From: Lacipirellula limnantheis
Lineage (GTDB): Bacteria; Planctomycetota; Planctomycetia; Pirellulales; Lacipirellulaceae
Direction: 5' to 3'
DNA: 64,000 nt
Assembly: GCF_007746075.1 (NCBI RefSeq)
Contig: NZ_CP036339.1
Span: 4,989,786-5,053,785 of the forward strand
Part shown: piece after piece, positions 1 through 11,798 of the stretch
How positions within the stretch are numbered: position 1 is the first letter of the stretch
Layout: every line of letters begins with the position of its first letter
The notes under the pieces: generated by a model
The model's input: the letters and a program-made list of their open reading frames with translations, nothing else
What the model was told of the DNA's origin: nothing
Database searches by the model: none
Program-made: the position numbers and the translations under genes

Positions 1-2462
<2,462 letters not shown>

Positions 2463-2514
2463 TCGCGTCGTTGCAAATCGATTGATCGAGCTACGGCCGG
2501 GAAAGGATTCCCCA

Positions 2515-3852
2515 ATGTCGCGACTCGCTAGCTTCGCCCTCAATGCCCTCTACCTAACGCTACTAGTCATCGCGTCGCCGTGGATCGTCTGGTCAGCCGT
2601 GCGCACCGGTAAGCATCGCGAAGGCTTTGCGGCCAAGTTCCTCGGGTTGGCTCCGCGTCGCGCGGGCAATCGGCCTTGCGTGTGGCTGCATGCCGTCAGC
2701 GTCGGCGAGGTCAACCTGCTGGCGACGACGATCGCCGAGATCGCGGCACAGCGTCCTGATTGGGAGATCGTCGTCTCGACGACGACAAAGACTGGGTACG
2801 ACCTGGCCCGCAAGAAGTACGCCGATCGCACCGTCTTCTACTGTCCGCTCGACTTCACCTGGGCGACCGCGACGGCCATGCGGCGCATCCGGCCGACGAT
2901 GCTGGTGCTCGCCGAGCTAGAACTCTGGCCAAACCTGATCGCTGCCGCCAAGCGCTGCGGCGCGAAGACGGCGATCATCAACGGCCGGTTAAGCGACAAA
3001 AGCTTCCGCGGATACCGCCGCGTCCGGGCGTTGGTCGTCCCCAGCTTGCGTCGCATTGACTTGATCGCCGCGCAGAACGAGGAGACCGCCGATCGATTCC
3101 GCCAACTGGGTGCGCGCCCTCATTCAGTTCATGCCACCGGCTCGTTGAAGTTCGACGGCGCGAAAACGGAGCGCAACAATCCTAAGACTATTGCGCTGCG
3201 TGAGCTTGTCGGCTTGTCGCCTCAATCGATCGTCTTCCTCGCCGGCAGCACTCAAGATCCTGAAGAGCGTTACGCACTGGAGATTGTTCAGCGACTCGCG
3301 CCCGCGTACCCGGACTTGCGTTTGATTCTGGTGCCGCGACATCCGGAACGTTTTGAGGAAGTCGCGACGCTGCTCCGCAACCACGGCGTCGCTTGGCGGC
3401 GGCGAAGCGAGCTCGGCGCGGAACCGAGTCGCACCGCCGCGACGAGCGATTGGCGGGTGCTGCTCGTCGATACAATCGGCGAACTTGGCGCCTGGTGGGG
3501 CACGGCGACGATCGGCTTTGTCGGCGGCAGCTTTGGCGACCGCGGCGGACAGAACATGCTCGAACCTGCCGCCTACGGCGTGGCGACCTGCTTCGGGCCA
3601 AACACTTGGAACTTTCGCGACATTGTCGGGCAACTCCTGGCCGCCGACGGCGCCCAGGTCGTGCGCAGCCCGGCAGAGTTCGAGGCTTTCGTCCGGCAGT
3701 CGCTCGACTCGCCGGAATACGCGCAACGTCTCGGCGAGCGCGCTCAACGCTTGGTCGTCAGCCAACAAGGCGCAACCAGGCGCACCGTGGAACTAATCTC
3801 GACGCTGGCCGCTGAACCGACGAGAACGGCGACAGCTCGCCATGCTGCGTAG
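2515..3852 (+). CDS. waaA: 3-deoxy-D-manno-octulosonic acid (Kdo) transferase
   Basis: A 445-residue inner-membrane-anchored GT-B glycosyltransferase that adds Kdo from CMP-Kdo to lipid A precursors. The ATG at 2515 is chosen because it opens with a hydrophobic anchor (LNALYLTLLVIASPWIVW) as in the family, and it lies 53 bases after secA. The acceptor-domain signature is present (WLHAVSVGEV, the STTTKTGYDLARKKY segment, ELELWPNLI, INGRLSDKSF), followed by the donor-domain FLAGSTQDPEE, LVPRHPERFEEV and the GGSFGDRGGQNMLEPAAYG motif. It shows that this planctomycete makes a Kdo-containing lipopolysaccharide. The same strand and short spacing allow cotranscription with secA, which would be a chance pairing of envelope genes. 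Confidence 0.95.
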   Translation: MSRLASFALNALYLTLLVIASPWIVWSAVRTGKHREGFAAKFLGLAPRRAGNRPCVWLHAVSVGEVNLLATTIAEIAAQRPDWEIVVSTTTKTGYDLARKKYADRTVFYCPLDFTWATATAMRRIRPTMLVLAELELWPNLIAAAKRCGAKTAIINGRLSDKSFRGYRRVRALVVPSLRRIDLIAAQNEETADRFRQLGARPHSVHATGSLKFDGAKTERNNPKTIALRELVGLSPQSIVFLAGSTQDPEERYALEIVQRLAPAYPDLRLILVPRHPERFEEVATLLRNHGVAWRRRSELGAEPSRTAATSDWRVLLVDTIGELGAWWGTATIGFVGGSFGDRGGQNMLEPAAYGVATCFGPNTWNFRDIVGQLLAADGAQVVRSPAEFEAFVRQSLDSPEYAQRLGERAQRLVVSQQGATRRTVELISTLAAEPTRTATARHAA

Positions 3853-3863
3853 CGCGGCCAACG

Positions 3864-4745
3864 TTACACGACCGGCTCCTTGTCGATCACATGCTCATGG
3901 TCGCGAATATGATCGGGACAATAGCAGCGTTGGCCTGAGCACTTCGAGCAGTAGCGGAACAGCGTCCGCGGCGACTCAACGCTGCTAATGCCGCACACGG
4001 CGCACACATGCCGTGCCGCGGCGGTGGCGCGTTTGGCTTGCGACTGAAACGTCCGCTTGCGCTGACCCTGGCGCCATTCGCGAACGTGCTCGCCGCCGAA
4101 GAACAATAGGTAGTTCAGAATCGTCGCGATAATGAGCGCCCGATCCATCGAGTTACCAGTGACCAGCACATAGGCGTAGCTGATCCATGCCAGGAGCGCC
4201 AACCACTTGATCCGAATCGGCAGGACGAAGAACAGATTGATGATAAAGTCGGGGTAGAGTCGAGCAAACGCCAGGAAGACGCTCAGGTAAAGAAAAGAGT
4301 TGGGAGCGGTGATCGACGCGAGCACAAGTTTGCTGCCGCCAATCTCTTGCACCTGCGCCCCCAAGAGGGCGGCTCCGAGAAAAGCAGCAGCGACGTTCGC
4401 AATATAGCCTACTAGCAAGAATAAGTTGTACTTGAACGTTCCCCACTGCTGCTCAAGCGTCGATCCAAATAAATGGAGCAGCGCGAAGTAAAAAATGACG
4501 AACAGAGGGCCAATGTTCGGCGGCGTGAACATGAAGGTCGCAAGTCGCCAGACTTCGCCTTCCATCACTTTCGCCGGATCGAGCATGACGCGATCGAGCG
4601 AGACGCCCTGGAGGCGCATCCCTAGCTTTGTGGGCAAGTTGGCCATGTACAATACCGCCTGGCCGATGATCAACGTGATCGTCACGTTCGGAACGGCAAG
4701 CCAACCGAAGCGGCGTTGCAAGCGATCAATGAAGGTCAGCGGCAT
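3864..4745 (-). CDS. Rhomboid-like membrane protein lacking the catalytic dyad, with C-terminal Cys/His zinc-binding tail
   Basis: A 293-residue protein with about six membrane segments arranged as in rhomboids. The L1/TM2 region reads HLFGSTLEQQWGTFKYNLF, matching the rhomboid E-x-x-W-G pattern, and WRLATFMFTP precedes it. The GxSG nucleophile motif is absent and the last membrane helix has NYLLFFGGE where a catalytic His is expected, so this is probably a pseudoprotease. The tail holds CAVCG, YCSKCSGQRCYCPDH and HEH, which suggests one or two zinc sites on the cytoplasmic side. The ATG at 4745 is preferred to the upstream TTG at 4769. It is convergent with waaA (11 bases apart). A role in binding or routing membrane clients is an inference. 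Confidence 0.75.
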   Translation of the reverse strand: MPLTFIDRLQRRFGWLAVPNVTITLIIGQAVLYMANLPTKLGMRLQGVSLDRVMLDPAKVMEGEVWRLATFMFTPPNIGPLFVIFYFALLHLFGSTLEQQWGTFKYNLFLLVGYIANVAAAFLGAALLGAQVQEIGGSKLVLASITAPNSFLYLSVFLAFARLYPDFIINLFFVLPIRIKWLALLAWISYAYVLVTGNSMDRALIIATILNYLLFFGGEHVREWRQGQRKRTFQSQAKRATAAARHVCAVCGISSVESPRTLFRYCSKCSGQRCYCPDHIRDHEHVIDKEPVV

Positions 4746-4916
4746 ATCGGCAGGGTAGGGGGAAAGCAAGGGGACCTAATCGCTTCCGCGTTCCAGTAGT
4801 AGAACCCGATATTATGGACCGTCCGCAGCGCGTTGACCACCAGCAGTCGACCTGGATCGGCACGATGCCGACCATGGGCGAAGCCGCCGGCTCTGTCCTG
4901 CTCGCGCGGCGCTGCC

Positions 4917-4922
4917 TATAAT
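4917..4922 (+). promoter_or_regulatory. Possible -10 box close to the ABC ATPase start
   Basis: A consensus TATAAT ends 9 bases before the ATG at 4932. Transcription from it would begin at or next to the start codon and give a leaderless mRNA. No good -35 hexamer is visible at 17-base spacing, so this could be chance. Confidence 0.35.
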
Positions 4923-4931
4923 CGGCTGCCT

Positions 4932-5981
4932 ATGAGCGTTATCGAGATCCACGGACTGCGCAAGTCCTATCGCGTCTATCAAAAAAAAGAGGGGCTCCTC
5001 GCCTCGTTCAGCGGCCTATTCCACCGTGAATACCGCGAAGTGAACGCGGTCAAAGGGATCGATCTCACGGTCGACAAGGGCGAGTTCGTCGCCTTCCTCG
5101 GCCCAAATGGCGCCGGCAAGACGACGACGCTCAAACTGCTTTCGGGAGTGATCACTCCCACCGCCGGCGAGGCCCGCGTCCTGGGCTACGTCCCCTGGGA
5201 GCGCGAGAACGATTATCGCCGTCGATTCGCCCTGGTGATGGGACAAAAGAATCAGCTCTGGTGGGATCTCCCGGCTCAAGAATCGTTTCAACTTCACCAG
5301 AAGATCTACGGCATCGAGCCGACGGCATTCAAGCAAACGAAAGACGAACTCGTCGACCTCCTCGGCGTCGCCAAACTCCTCGGCCAGCCGGTGCGCGAGC
5401 TGTCGCTCGGCGAACGGATGAAGATGGAGTTGATCGCCGCGCTGCTACATTCGCCCGAAGTCCTCTTCCTCGACGAACCGACGATTGGTCTCGACGTCGT
5501 CGCGCAGCACAACATCCAGAAGTTTCTCAAGCACTACCAACAGGTCCGCGGCATCACGATTCTGCTGACGAGCCACTACATGAAGGACGTGGCGGCGCTT
5601 TGTAAGCGCGTCGTGATCATCGCCGGCGGCGAGATCGTCCATGATGGCTCGCTGGAAGGTGTGATTGATCGCTTCAGCGATTATAAGATTCTCACCGTCG
5701 ACTTCGCCGACGATCGGATGCCAAGCGATCTGGCCCGCTTCGGCGAGGTGCGCGAGCTCGCTCCGCCGCGGGCGAAGATCGAAGTCGATCGCAATCAGAT
5801 CGCCAGCGTCCTTACCAACGTCCTCGCCAATTACTCCATCCTCGACGTCAGCGTCGAGGACCCGCCGCTCGAAGAGGTGATCGCCAGCCTCTTCGCACTC
5901 ACCGAAAAGCAACAGCGCGATTCGCAAGATGCGAACATCGCGACGACCGCAGCCAATGTTGCCGCCGCAGGCAAGAATTAG
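4932..5981 (+). CDS. ABC transporter ATP-binding protein (ABC-2 exporter, COG4586-like)
   Basis: A 349-residue nucleotide-binding subunit. It shows Walker A GPNGAGKTTTLK, a Q-loop GQKNQLWWDL, the signature LSLGERMKMEL, Walker B VLFLDEPT and the switch His in LLTSHYMKD. The GQKNQLWWDLPAQESF stretch and the following KIYGI are characteristic of the uncharacterised exporter group that pairs with two different ABC-2 permeases, and those two follow directly. The ATG at 4932 is preferred to the upstream start at 4833, which adds a low-quality Arg/Ser-rich leader. The last 90 residues form a regulatory tail. The substrate cannot be read from the sequence. Confidence 0.92.
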   Translation: MSVIEIHGLRKSYRVYQKKEGLLASFSGLFHREYREVNAVKGIDLTVDKGEFVAFLGPNGAGKTTTLKLLSGVITPTAGEARVLGYVPWERENDYRRRFALVMGQKNQLWWDLPAQESFQLHQKIYGIEPTAFKQTKDELVDLLGVAKLLGQPVRELSLGERMKMELIAALLHSPEVLFLDEPTIGLDVVAQHNIQKFLKHYQQVRGITILLTSHYMKDVAALCKRVVIIAGGEIVHDGSLEGVIDRFSDYKILTVDFADDRMPSDLARFGEVRELAPPRAKIEVDRNQIASVLTNVLANYSILDVSVEDPPLEEVIASLFALTEKQQRDSQDANIATTAANVAAAGKN

Positions 5982-5990
5982 GAACCCCCG

Positions 5991-6806
5991 ATGTTGGCCC
6001 GCGCCCAAATCTGGTGGACCGTCTTCACGATGTGCGTCGCCGAACGGCTGGCGTACCGCGGCGACTTCGTCCTCGGGACGACGATGCGGTTCCTGCCGAT
6101 GATCACCCAGATTTTTCTCTGGACCGCCGTCTTCGCCTCATCCAGCAACGGCACAATGGTCGGCTTCACGCGAAACGACATCGTCGCCTACTACTTGCTG
6201 ACGATGGTCGCCCGCGCCTTTTCCAGCATGCCCGGTTTGGCCAGCGGCATCGCCGGACAGATTCGCAACGGCGAGATCAAGAAATTCCTGATCCAGCCGA
6301 TTGATCTCATCGGGTTTTCGTTGTTGGCGCGGATGGGTCACAAGCTCGTCTACTACGGCGTGGCGCTCGGCCCGTTCGCACTGGTTTTTTACCTCTGCCG
6401 CGATTACTTCCCCGGCTGGCCGCCGGCGGAGTACATGGCGGCGTTTCTGCTGTCGCTCGTACTGTCGTTTTTGCTTGGCTTCTTCCTGGAAGCGTCGCTC
6501 GGGCTCGCCGGATTCTGGACGCTGGAGATAAGCTCTTTGCTGTTCGTCTACATGCTGTTCAACTTCTTCTTCTCCGGTCACATGTTCCCGCTGGAGATCT
6601 TGCCGGAGCCGTGGCGCACCTGGGTCGGTTGGTTGCCCTTGAAGTACCTCGCTTACTTTCCGGCGGCCGTCTTCCTCGAGAAAATTCCGCCGGAACAGCT
6701 CTGGCAGGAAATGGCTCTCATGGGGGCGTGGACTCTATTCTTCATGCTCCTCAGCCGTCGCTTGATGCATGCCGGCTTCCGGCGCTACAGCGGATATGGA
6801 GGATGA
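5991..6806 (+). CDS. ABC-2 type permease, first subunit
   Basis: A 271-residue integral membrane protein with about six hydrophobic helices, starting 9 bases after the ATPase gene and so almost certainly cotranscribed and translationally linked. The amphipathic N-terminal stretch (FTMCVAERLAYRGDFVLGTTMRFLPM) followed by IFLWTAVF is typical of ABC-2 permeases of the COG4587 type. The conserved FFFSGHMFPLEILPEPW segment precedes the last two helices. It would form half of the membrane channel, with the protein encoded at 6932 as the other half. Confidence 0.88.
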   Translation: MLARAQIWWTVFTMCVAERLAYRGDFVLGTTMRFLPMITQIFLWTAVFASSSNGTMVGFTRNDIVAYYLLTMVARAFSSMPGLASGIAGQIRNGEIKKFLIQPIDLIGFSLLARMGHKLVYYGVALGPFALVFYLCRDYFPGWPPAEYMAAFLLSLVLSFLLGFFLEASLGLAGFWTLEISSLLFVYMLFNFFFSGHMFPLEILPEPWRTWVGWLPLKYLAYFPAAVFLEKIPPEQLWQEMALMGAWTLFFMLLSRRLMHAGFRRYSGYGG

Positions 6807-6819
6807 GAGAGATGAAATT

Positions 6820-6923
6820 CTGAAGGATGAATGCTGAATGCGGAAGGAATGCATTCAGCGTCGCTCTACGTTTGAGATCGTTACGGCTTCCAACCTTCAT
6901 CCTTCCGCATTCAACCTTCAGCC
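6820..6923. repeat. Imperfect inverted repeat between the two permease genes
   Basis: The left arm (6820-6848) contains GAAGGATGAATGCTGAATGC and the right arm (6894-6923) contains its near reverse complement. The spacer of about 45 bases holds an extra GAATGCATTC palindrome. It fills most of the 125-base gap between the two permease genes, so a hairpin there could modulate the ratio of the two subunits. It extends the downstream reading frame upstream with a spurious leader. Confidence 0.7.
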
Positions 6924-6931
6924 TTAGTCCC

Positions 6932-7771
6932 ATGCACCGCCCCAACTACCTCGCCGTCTTCTGGATGTTCGCTCGGAACAGTCTCATCCGAGACATGACG
7001 TTCCGCACCAATTACATCATTGAAGTCATCTTCGGCGTGTCGTGGGCGCTGATGAACCTGGGGTTCTACACGCTCATTTATCGGCTCATGTACGCCGACG
7101 GCGACGGTCACGCCAACATCGCCGGCTGGTCGCAGTACCAATTTTTCGTCTTCATTGCCACCACGATCCTGGTGAACAGCTTAGTCGAAGGGTTCTTCAT
7201 GGCGAACGCCGAAGAATTGAGCGAACTCACTCGCACGGGCGGTCTCGACTTTGCCCTACTGAAACCCATCGACACGCAATTCCTGCTCTCTCTGCAGCGC
7301 GTCAACTGGTCGGCCGTTCCCAAACTAATTCTCGCCCTCGCGCTACTGGCCTACTCGATCCCGCGGATCGACGGGCTGACGCTCAGCGCAATTCAGTTTC
7401 TTCTCTATCCCCTCTACATCGTGCTCGGCACGCTGATTCTCTACAGCGTCATGATCGGGCTCGCCGCGACCAGCATCTGGCTCGGCCGCAATCAATCGCT
7501 CTACGATTTCTGGTTTTACATCACCAACTTCTCGCGTTACCCCATGGAGATTTACGAGGGAACGTTCGGCAGCCCGTTGCGATTTGTGTTCACGTACATG
7601 ATTCCAATTCTGGTCGTGATCAACGTCCCTGCGGCCACGCTCGCGAAGCCGTTATCGGCGACGAACTGGCCGCTCGCGGCCTTCGCCGTCTTCGCGACGG
7701 TCGCCAGTTTGGCCGTCAGTCGCTGGATCTTTCAGCGAGCCCTGATGAGCTACCGGAGCGCGAGCAGCTAG
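6932..7771 (+). CDS. ABC-2 type permease, second subunit (COG3694-like)
   Basis: A 279-residue membrane protein with about six helices. The ATG at 6932 is chosen because it opens with MHRPNYLAVFWMFARNSL, the amphipathic entry helix of this family. The 35 extra residues available upstream are encoded by an inverted repeat. Typical features are the RDMTFRTNYIIE segment, GGLDFALLKPIDTQF in the cytoplasmic loop, and FWFYITNFSRYPMEIY before the final helices. Together with the preceding ATPase and permease it forms a complete heterodimeric exporter. Confidence 0.88.
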   Translation: MHRPNYLAVFWMFARNSLIRDMTFRTNYIIEVIFGVSWALMNLGFYTLIYRLMYADGDGHANIAGWSQYQFFVFIATTILVNSLVEGFFMANAEELSELTRTGGLDFALLKPIDTQFLLSLQRVNWSAVPKLILALALLAYSIPRIDGLTLSAIQFLLYPLYIVLGTLILYSVMIGLAATSIWLGRNQSLYDFWFYITNFSRYPMEIYEGTFGSPLRFVFTYMIPILVVINVPAATLAKPLSATNWPLAAFAVFATVASLAVSRWIFQRALMSYRSASS

Positions 7772-7906
7772 GCGAGACATGTGCAAAATCGTTCCCATGC
7801 TCAATCGCCGTCGCTGGTGTTGATTCACCGGCAAGTAGGGTACGATATTGCGGCCACCGAAGGATCCTGCTCGCTCAGATGGCCCCCAGATTCGGAGAGA
7901 ATCGCG

Positions 7907-10030
7907 ATGCGTCTCGCCCTGCTTGTCCTGCTCGTTTCGTTTGCTGCTCCCTCCTTCGCCGAGGACGCCAAGTTGAAGTACCCCGACACGCGCCGAGTCG
8001 ACCAGATCGACGACTTCCACGGCGTGAAGGTTGCCGATCCGTACCGCTGGCTCGAAGACGACGCCCGTACGTCGCAAGAAGTCGCCGACTGGATCACCGC
8101 GGAAAACAAGGTGACCCGCGCCTATCTCGACGCGATCCCCGAGCTGCCCGTCATTCGCAAGACGCTCGCCGACATGTGGAACTTCGAGCGCTACTCCGCC
8201 CCGTGGCAGGAAGGGGGCCGCTATTTCTACTCCAAGAACGACGGCCTGCAAAACCAATCGGTCCTCTACGTTGCCGATAGTTATGCCGGCGACGGTCGCG
8301 TACTGATCGATCCCAACAAATGGTCCGCCGACGGGACGGTCGCTTTGGGCCAGACGGCCGTGAGCGACGATGGCCGGCTCCTCGCCTACACGCGGCAAGA
8401 AGCAGGCTCCGACTGGTCGAACATCCACGTCATCGAAGTCGAAACGGGGCGAGAACTTCCCGATGTCCTCAAGTGGGCTCGCCACGGCAATATCGTCTGG
8501 AACGCCGCCGGCGATGGCTTCTACTACGCCCGCTATCCGGAACCGCCAGCAGGCGAAAAGTTTCAAGCGCTCTCGCTCAACCAATCAATCCACTTCCACA
8601 AGCTCGGCGAGCCGCAGTCGGCCGACGTGTTGATCTACAATAATTCCGAGAACCCCACCTGGAGCTTCTGGATCGCGCGCACCGAGGACGACAAGTATCT
8701 TATCCTCTCGATCGCGCGCAGCACCGATCCGCAGAATCAAGTTCTCATCCGCCCCGTCGCCGCCGCGGCCGACGCCCCCTGGACGACGCTCATTGGCGAC
8801 TTCGAGAACGAATTCGGCTTCATCGGCAATCTCGGCGACAAGATTTACTTCATGACCGACCTCGACGCCGCCACCAAGCGCGTCGTGGCGATGGACGTCA
8901 CGAAACCCGGTCGCGACCACCTCGGACAGATCGTCGGCCCCGTGAAGGCGACGCTCGAAAACGTCAGCCTGATCGACGGTAAACTGATCCTCCAGTATCT
9001 CGAAGACGTCGCCGCCCGCGTCGAACTCTTCACCCCCACGGGCGATCCCCTCGGCGACGTGACGCTTCCGGGCATTGGCACGGCCAGCGGCTTTGGCGGC
9101 GACCAGGACGATAAGGAAACGTTCTACACCTTCACGAGTTACACCACGCCGCCATCGGTTTACCGGTACGATTTGACTGCAGGCAAGTCCGAGTTGATTC
9201 GTGCCCCGAAGGTCGCTTTCAGGCCCGAGAAGTACGAGTCCCGTCAGGTATTCGCCACGAGCAAGGACGGCACGAAGGTGCCGATCATCATCGCCCACCG
9301 CAAGGGGCTGAAGCTCGACGGCGAGAATCCGACGCTCCTCTATGCCTACGGCGGGTTCAGTATCTCGATTACGCCGATGTTCTCCGTCGAGTACGCCGCT
9401 TGGATGGATATGGGCGGCGTCGTGGCCATCGCCAATCTCCGCGGCGGCGGCGAATATGGCGAAGAGTGGCACCAAGCCGGCAAGCAACTCAATAAGCAGA
9501 ACGTCTTCGACGACTTTATCGCCGCGGCCGAGTGGCTGATCGCTGAAAAATATACATCGTCCCCCAAGTTGGCCATCATGGGCGGCAGCAACGGCGGCCT
9601 GCTCGTCGGCGCCGTCGAAACGCAGCGGCCCGACCTATTCGGCGCCTGCCTCCCCGCCGTCGGCGTGATGGACATGCTCCGCTACGACCAGTTCACGGCG
9701 GGCCATTTCTGGCGTGACGAGTTCGGCGTCTCGACCGACCCCGAGCAGTTCAAGGCGCTGTACGCCTACTCGCCGTATCACAACATCAAACCGGGAACGA
9801 ACTACCCTGCCACGCTGATCACCACCGCCGACACCGACGACCGCGTCGTCCCGATGCACAGCTTCAAATACGCCGCGGCACTCCAGGCGGCCCAAGCCGG
9901 AGATGCGCCGATCTTGATCCGGATCGAAACCCGCGCTGGCCACGGCGCCGGCACGCCGATCACGAAGCGGATCGACCAAGCCGCCGACAAATGGGCGTTC
10001 CTCTGGAAGGCCCTCGGGATGAGCAAGTAA
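7907..10030 (+). CDS. Exported prolyl oligopeptidase (family S9A)
   Basis: A 707-residue serine peptidase that cleaves after proline in short peptides. The ATG at 7907 gives a clean signal peptide (RLALLVLLVSFAAPSFAED), so the enzyme acts in the periplasm. It has the N-terminal DPYRWLEDD motif, a seven-bladed propeller in the middle, and a C-terminal alpha/beta-hydrolase domain. The catalytic triad is Ser561 in GGSNGG, Asp644 in DTDDRVVP and His679 in RAGHGAGTP. The YAYGGFSIS and ANLRGGGEYGEEWH segments that line the oxyanion hole are also intact. It appears monocistronic. Confidence 0.96.
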   Translation: MRLALLVLLVSFAAPSFAEDAKLKYPDTRRVDQIDDFHGVKVADPYRWLEDDARTSQEVADWITAENKVTRAYLDAIPELPVIRKTLADMWNFERYSAPWQEGGRYFYSKNDGLQNQSVLYVADSYAGDGRVLIDPNKWSADGTVALGQTAVSDDGRLLAYTRQEAGSDWSNIHVIEVETGRELPDVLKWARHGNIVWNAAGDGFYYARYPEPPAGEKFQALSLNQSIHFHKLGEPQSADVLIYNNSENPTWSFWIARTEDDKYLILSIARSTDPQNQVLIRPVAAAADAPWTTLIGDFENEFGFIGNLGDKIYFMTDLDAATKRVVAMDVTKPGRDHLGQIVGPVKATLENVSLIDGKLILQYLEDVAARVELFTPTGDPLGDVTLPGIGTASGFGGDQDDKETFYTFTSYTTPPSVYRYDLTAGKSELIRAPKVAFRPEKYESRQVFATSKDGTKVPIIIAHRKGLKLDGENPTLLYAYGGFSISITPMFSVEYAAWMDMGGVVAIANLRGGGEYGEEWHQAGKQLNKQNVFDDFIAAAEWLIAEKYTSSPKLAIMGGSNGGLLVGAVETQRPDLFGACLPAVGVMDMLRYDQFTAGHFWRDEFGVSTDPEQFKALYAYSPYHNIKPGTNYPATLITTADTDDRVVPMHSFKYAAALQAAQAGDAPILIRIETRAGHGAGTPITKRIDQAADKWAFLWKALGMSK

Positions 10031-10035
10031 CGCTA

Positions 10036-10112
10036 ACGGGGTCGGCGGCCTTTTGCCACTGGACGCGTTCCATTCAGCGCATACTCGCCACTGGCAGAAG
10101 GCCCCCGACCCC
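10036..10112. repeat. Inverted repeat, GGGGTCGG-family
   Basis: The left arm 10036-10062 begins ACGGGGTCGGCGGCCTTTTG and the right arm 10088-10112 is its near reverse complement ending CCCCCGACCCC. It lies between two convergent genes and could act as a hairpin at both transcript ends, although no T-run follows it. A half copy of the same sequence occurs at 13009. Confidence 0.75.
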
Positions 10113-10132
10113 TTCGCACGCTGCATCAAGAA

Positions 10133-11095
10133 TCAGCGCGTCAGCCCCGACGCCGCATCGCGCGGCGTCGCGATCGAGCGCAGTTCCCGCGGCAGCGGGA
10201 ACGACACCGCCTCCTCGCGCAGCGAGCGAACCTCAATCTGCGCGTCAAAGCGCTGACGCAAAAAGTCGAGCACGCTTTCCACGACGACCTCCGGCGCACT
10301 CGCGCCGGCGGTAACCAACACCGTGCCGACGCCCGTGAACCAATCGAGATTGATATCTTGCGCGCCGTCGATCAGAAACGCCGGCACCCCGCGCTCGGCG
10401 GAAAGCTCGGCCAGTCGCTGGCTGTTCGAGCTGTTCTGGCTCCCGAGCACCAGCGTTAGCTCCGCATCGGGCGCCAGTTTCGCCACCGCTTCCTGCCGGT
10501 TCTGCGTCGCGTAGCAAATGTCGTCCTTCGGCGGGGAATTGATCTGGGGAAAGCGTTCCTTCAGCTTCGAAATGATGCGATTCGCGTCGTCCACGCTGAG
10601 CGTCGTCTGCGTCAGGTAAGCGAGCTTCGTCTCGTCGGCGATCTGCAGCCGGGCGACGTCTTCGGGAGACTCAACAAGCACGATGGCCTCGGGCGCCTCG
10701 CCCATCGTACCGATCACCTCGTCGTGCCCCTCATGCCCGATCAGCAGAATCGTGTAGCCCTCCTTGGCGTAGCGAATTGCCTCGAGATGCACCTTCGTCA
10801 CCAGCGGGCAAGTCGCGTCGATCGCCTGCAGCCGCCGGTCGCGGGCGATCTGCCGAATCTCAGGCGACACGCCATGAGCGGAAAAGAGCAGGGTGGCGCC
10901 GTGCGGGACTTCGATGAGCTCATCGACGAACGTGACGCCCCGCGCCTTGAAGTGCTCGACAACGTACTTGTTGTGAACAATTTCGTGATAGACGTAGATC
11001 GGCGGCGGCAGCGTCTGGAGGGCGAGCTCCAGAGCTTCGATCGCCATATTGACGCCGGCGCAAAACCCGCGCGGACTGGCGAGAATGACCTTCAT
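10133..11095 (-). CDS. ispH: 4-hydroxy-3-methylbut-2-enyl diphosphate reductase
   Basis: A 320-residue [4Fe-4S] enzyme that catalyses the last step of the MEP pathway, giving IPP and DMAPP. The ATG at 11095 is chosen because homologues start with MKVILASPRGFCAGV; the 43 residues available upstream are not family-like. The three cluster cysteines are Cys12 (GFCAGV), Cys96 (ATCPLV) and Cys194 (CYATQNRQ). The substrate-binding segments HEIVHNKYVV, FSAHGVSP, HEGHDEVIGT and SQNSSNSQRL are all present. The product is soluble and cytoplasmic. It is convergent with the peptidase gene, separated by an inverted repeat. Confidence 0.98.
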   Translation of the reverse strand: MKVILASPRGFCAGVNMAIEALELALQTLPPPIYVYHEIVHNKYVVEHFKARGVTFVDELIEVPHGATLLFSAHGVSPEIRQIARDRRLQAIDATCPLVTKVHLEAIRYAKEGYTILLIGHEGHDEVIGTMGEAPEAIVLVESPEDVARLQIADETKLAYLTQTTLSVDDANRIISKLKERFPQINSPPKDDICYATQNRQEAVAKLAPDAELTLVLGSQNSSNSQRLAELSAERGVPAFLIDGAQDINLDWFTGVGTVLVTAGASAPEVVVESVLDFLRQRFDAQIEVRSLREEAVSFPLPRELRSIATPRDAASGLTR

Positions 11096-11310
11096 AACGA
11101 GAAGCGGGCAGGGGTGGCGAGTCAGCAGTGTAGGGGAGCGGGCGGAACGGCCCTCTCCAATCATCATACCCCCAGGAGACCCGCGCCAGACATAGCGCGG
11201 TTCGATTGGCTCCCGTCTCTTCAAGCCGGGGGATTGAACCAGCGCACCCCCAAGTTTTGTCCCCCAAGCTGACTCCCGCGTCGCAGAGCCGCCCGCAAAT
11301 TGGCTACATA

Positions 11311-11340
11311 AAAAAAGCCGTCGGCAGTCGCCGACGGCTT
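11311..11340 (-). terminator. Intrinsic terminator of the 65-residue gene
   Basis: A 9-bp perfect GC-rich stem (11317-11325 with 11330-11338) and a 4-base loop are followed, read on the minus strand, by a run of six T residues. It lies 31 bases after the stop codon at 11371. Read on the plus strand, only a short T-stretch follows. Confidence 0.85.
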
Positions 11341-11370
11341 TATTCGTTTAGAACCAAACAATTTTACCGC

Positions 11371-11568
11371 TTAGCGCGGCCGGCGCGGCGCCTGGCGGGC
11401 GACGCCCAAGAACGCCTTGGGGTGAACCCGCGGTACGACGAACTTGGCTTCCAGGTCGCGCAACTGCACATGAATCTCGCGGCCAAACTTCAACAATGCC
11501 CCGTCGTCGAAAGTGACCGGCGGGAGGCTCCGATATGCCCCAGCGGGGAGTGGTATTTGATCCGACAT
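11371..11568 (-). CDS. Small basic-tailed protein of unknown function
   Basis: A predicted 65-residue protein starting MSDQIPLPAGAYRSLPPVTF and ending in an Arg/Pro-rich tail (ARQAPRRPR). The ATG at 11568 is preferred because an AGAAGGG ribosome-binding site lies about 8 bases upstream, and the longer frame to 11748 has no such support. A strong intrinsic terminator follows, so the gene has its own transcription unit, which argues that it is real. No membrane segment or known motif was recognised. Its function is unknown. Confidence 0.65.
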   Translation of the reverse strand: MSDQIPLPAGAYRSLPPVTFDDGALLKFGREIHVQLRDLEAKFVVPRVHPKAFLGVARQAPRRPR

Positions 11569-11798
11569 GGTGAGTGCCCTTCTCTGATTGCAAGGCTGGC
11601 GTTGACCTGTTCCTAGGGTCAAGCGAGCAAGTCGCGCCAACGTTACCGTCTGTACGGTAGACACTTCGCGGCTGTTCACGGTTCGGAGGCGGTTCACGGC
11701 CTCAAAAAAATCCGCAAACTTAGCCGACGCGGGATGTGCGGAAGACAAGCAACAGCGCCGTTCCGAGAGCGCTTCGTCGGTGGCGGGCGAAAATTGGC

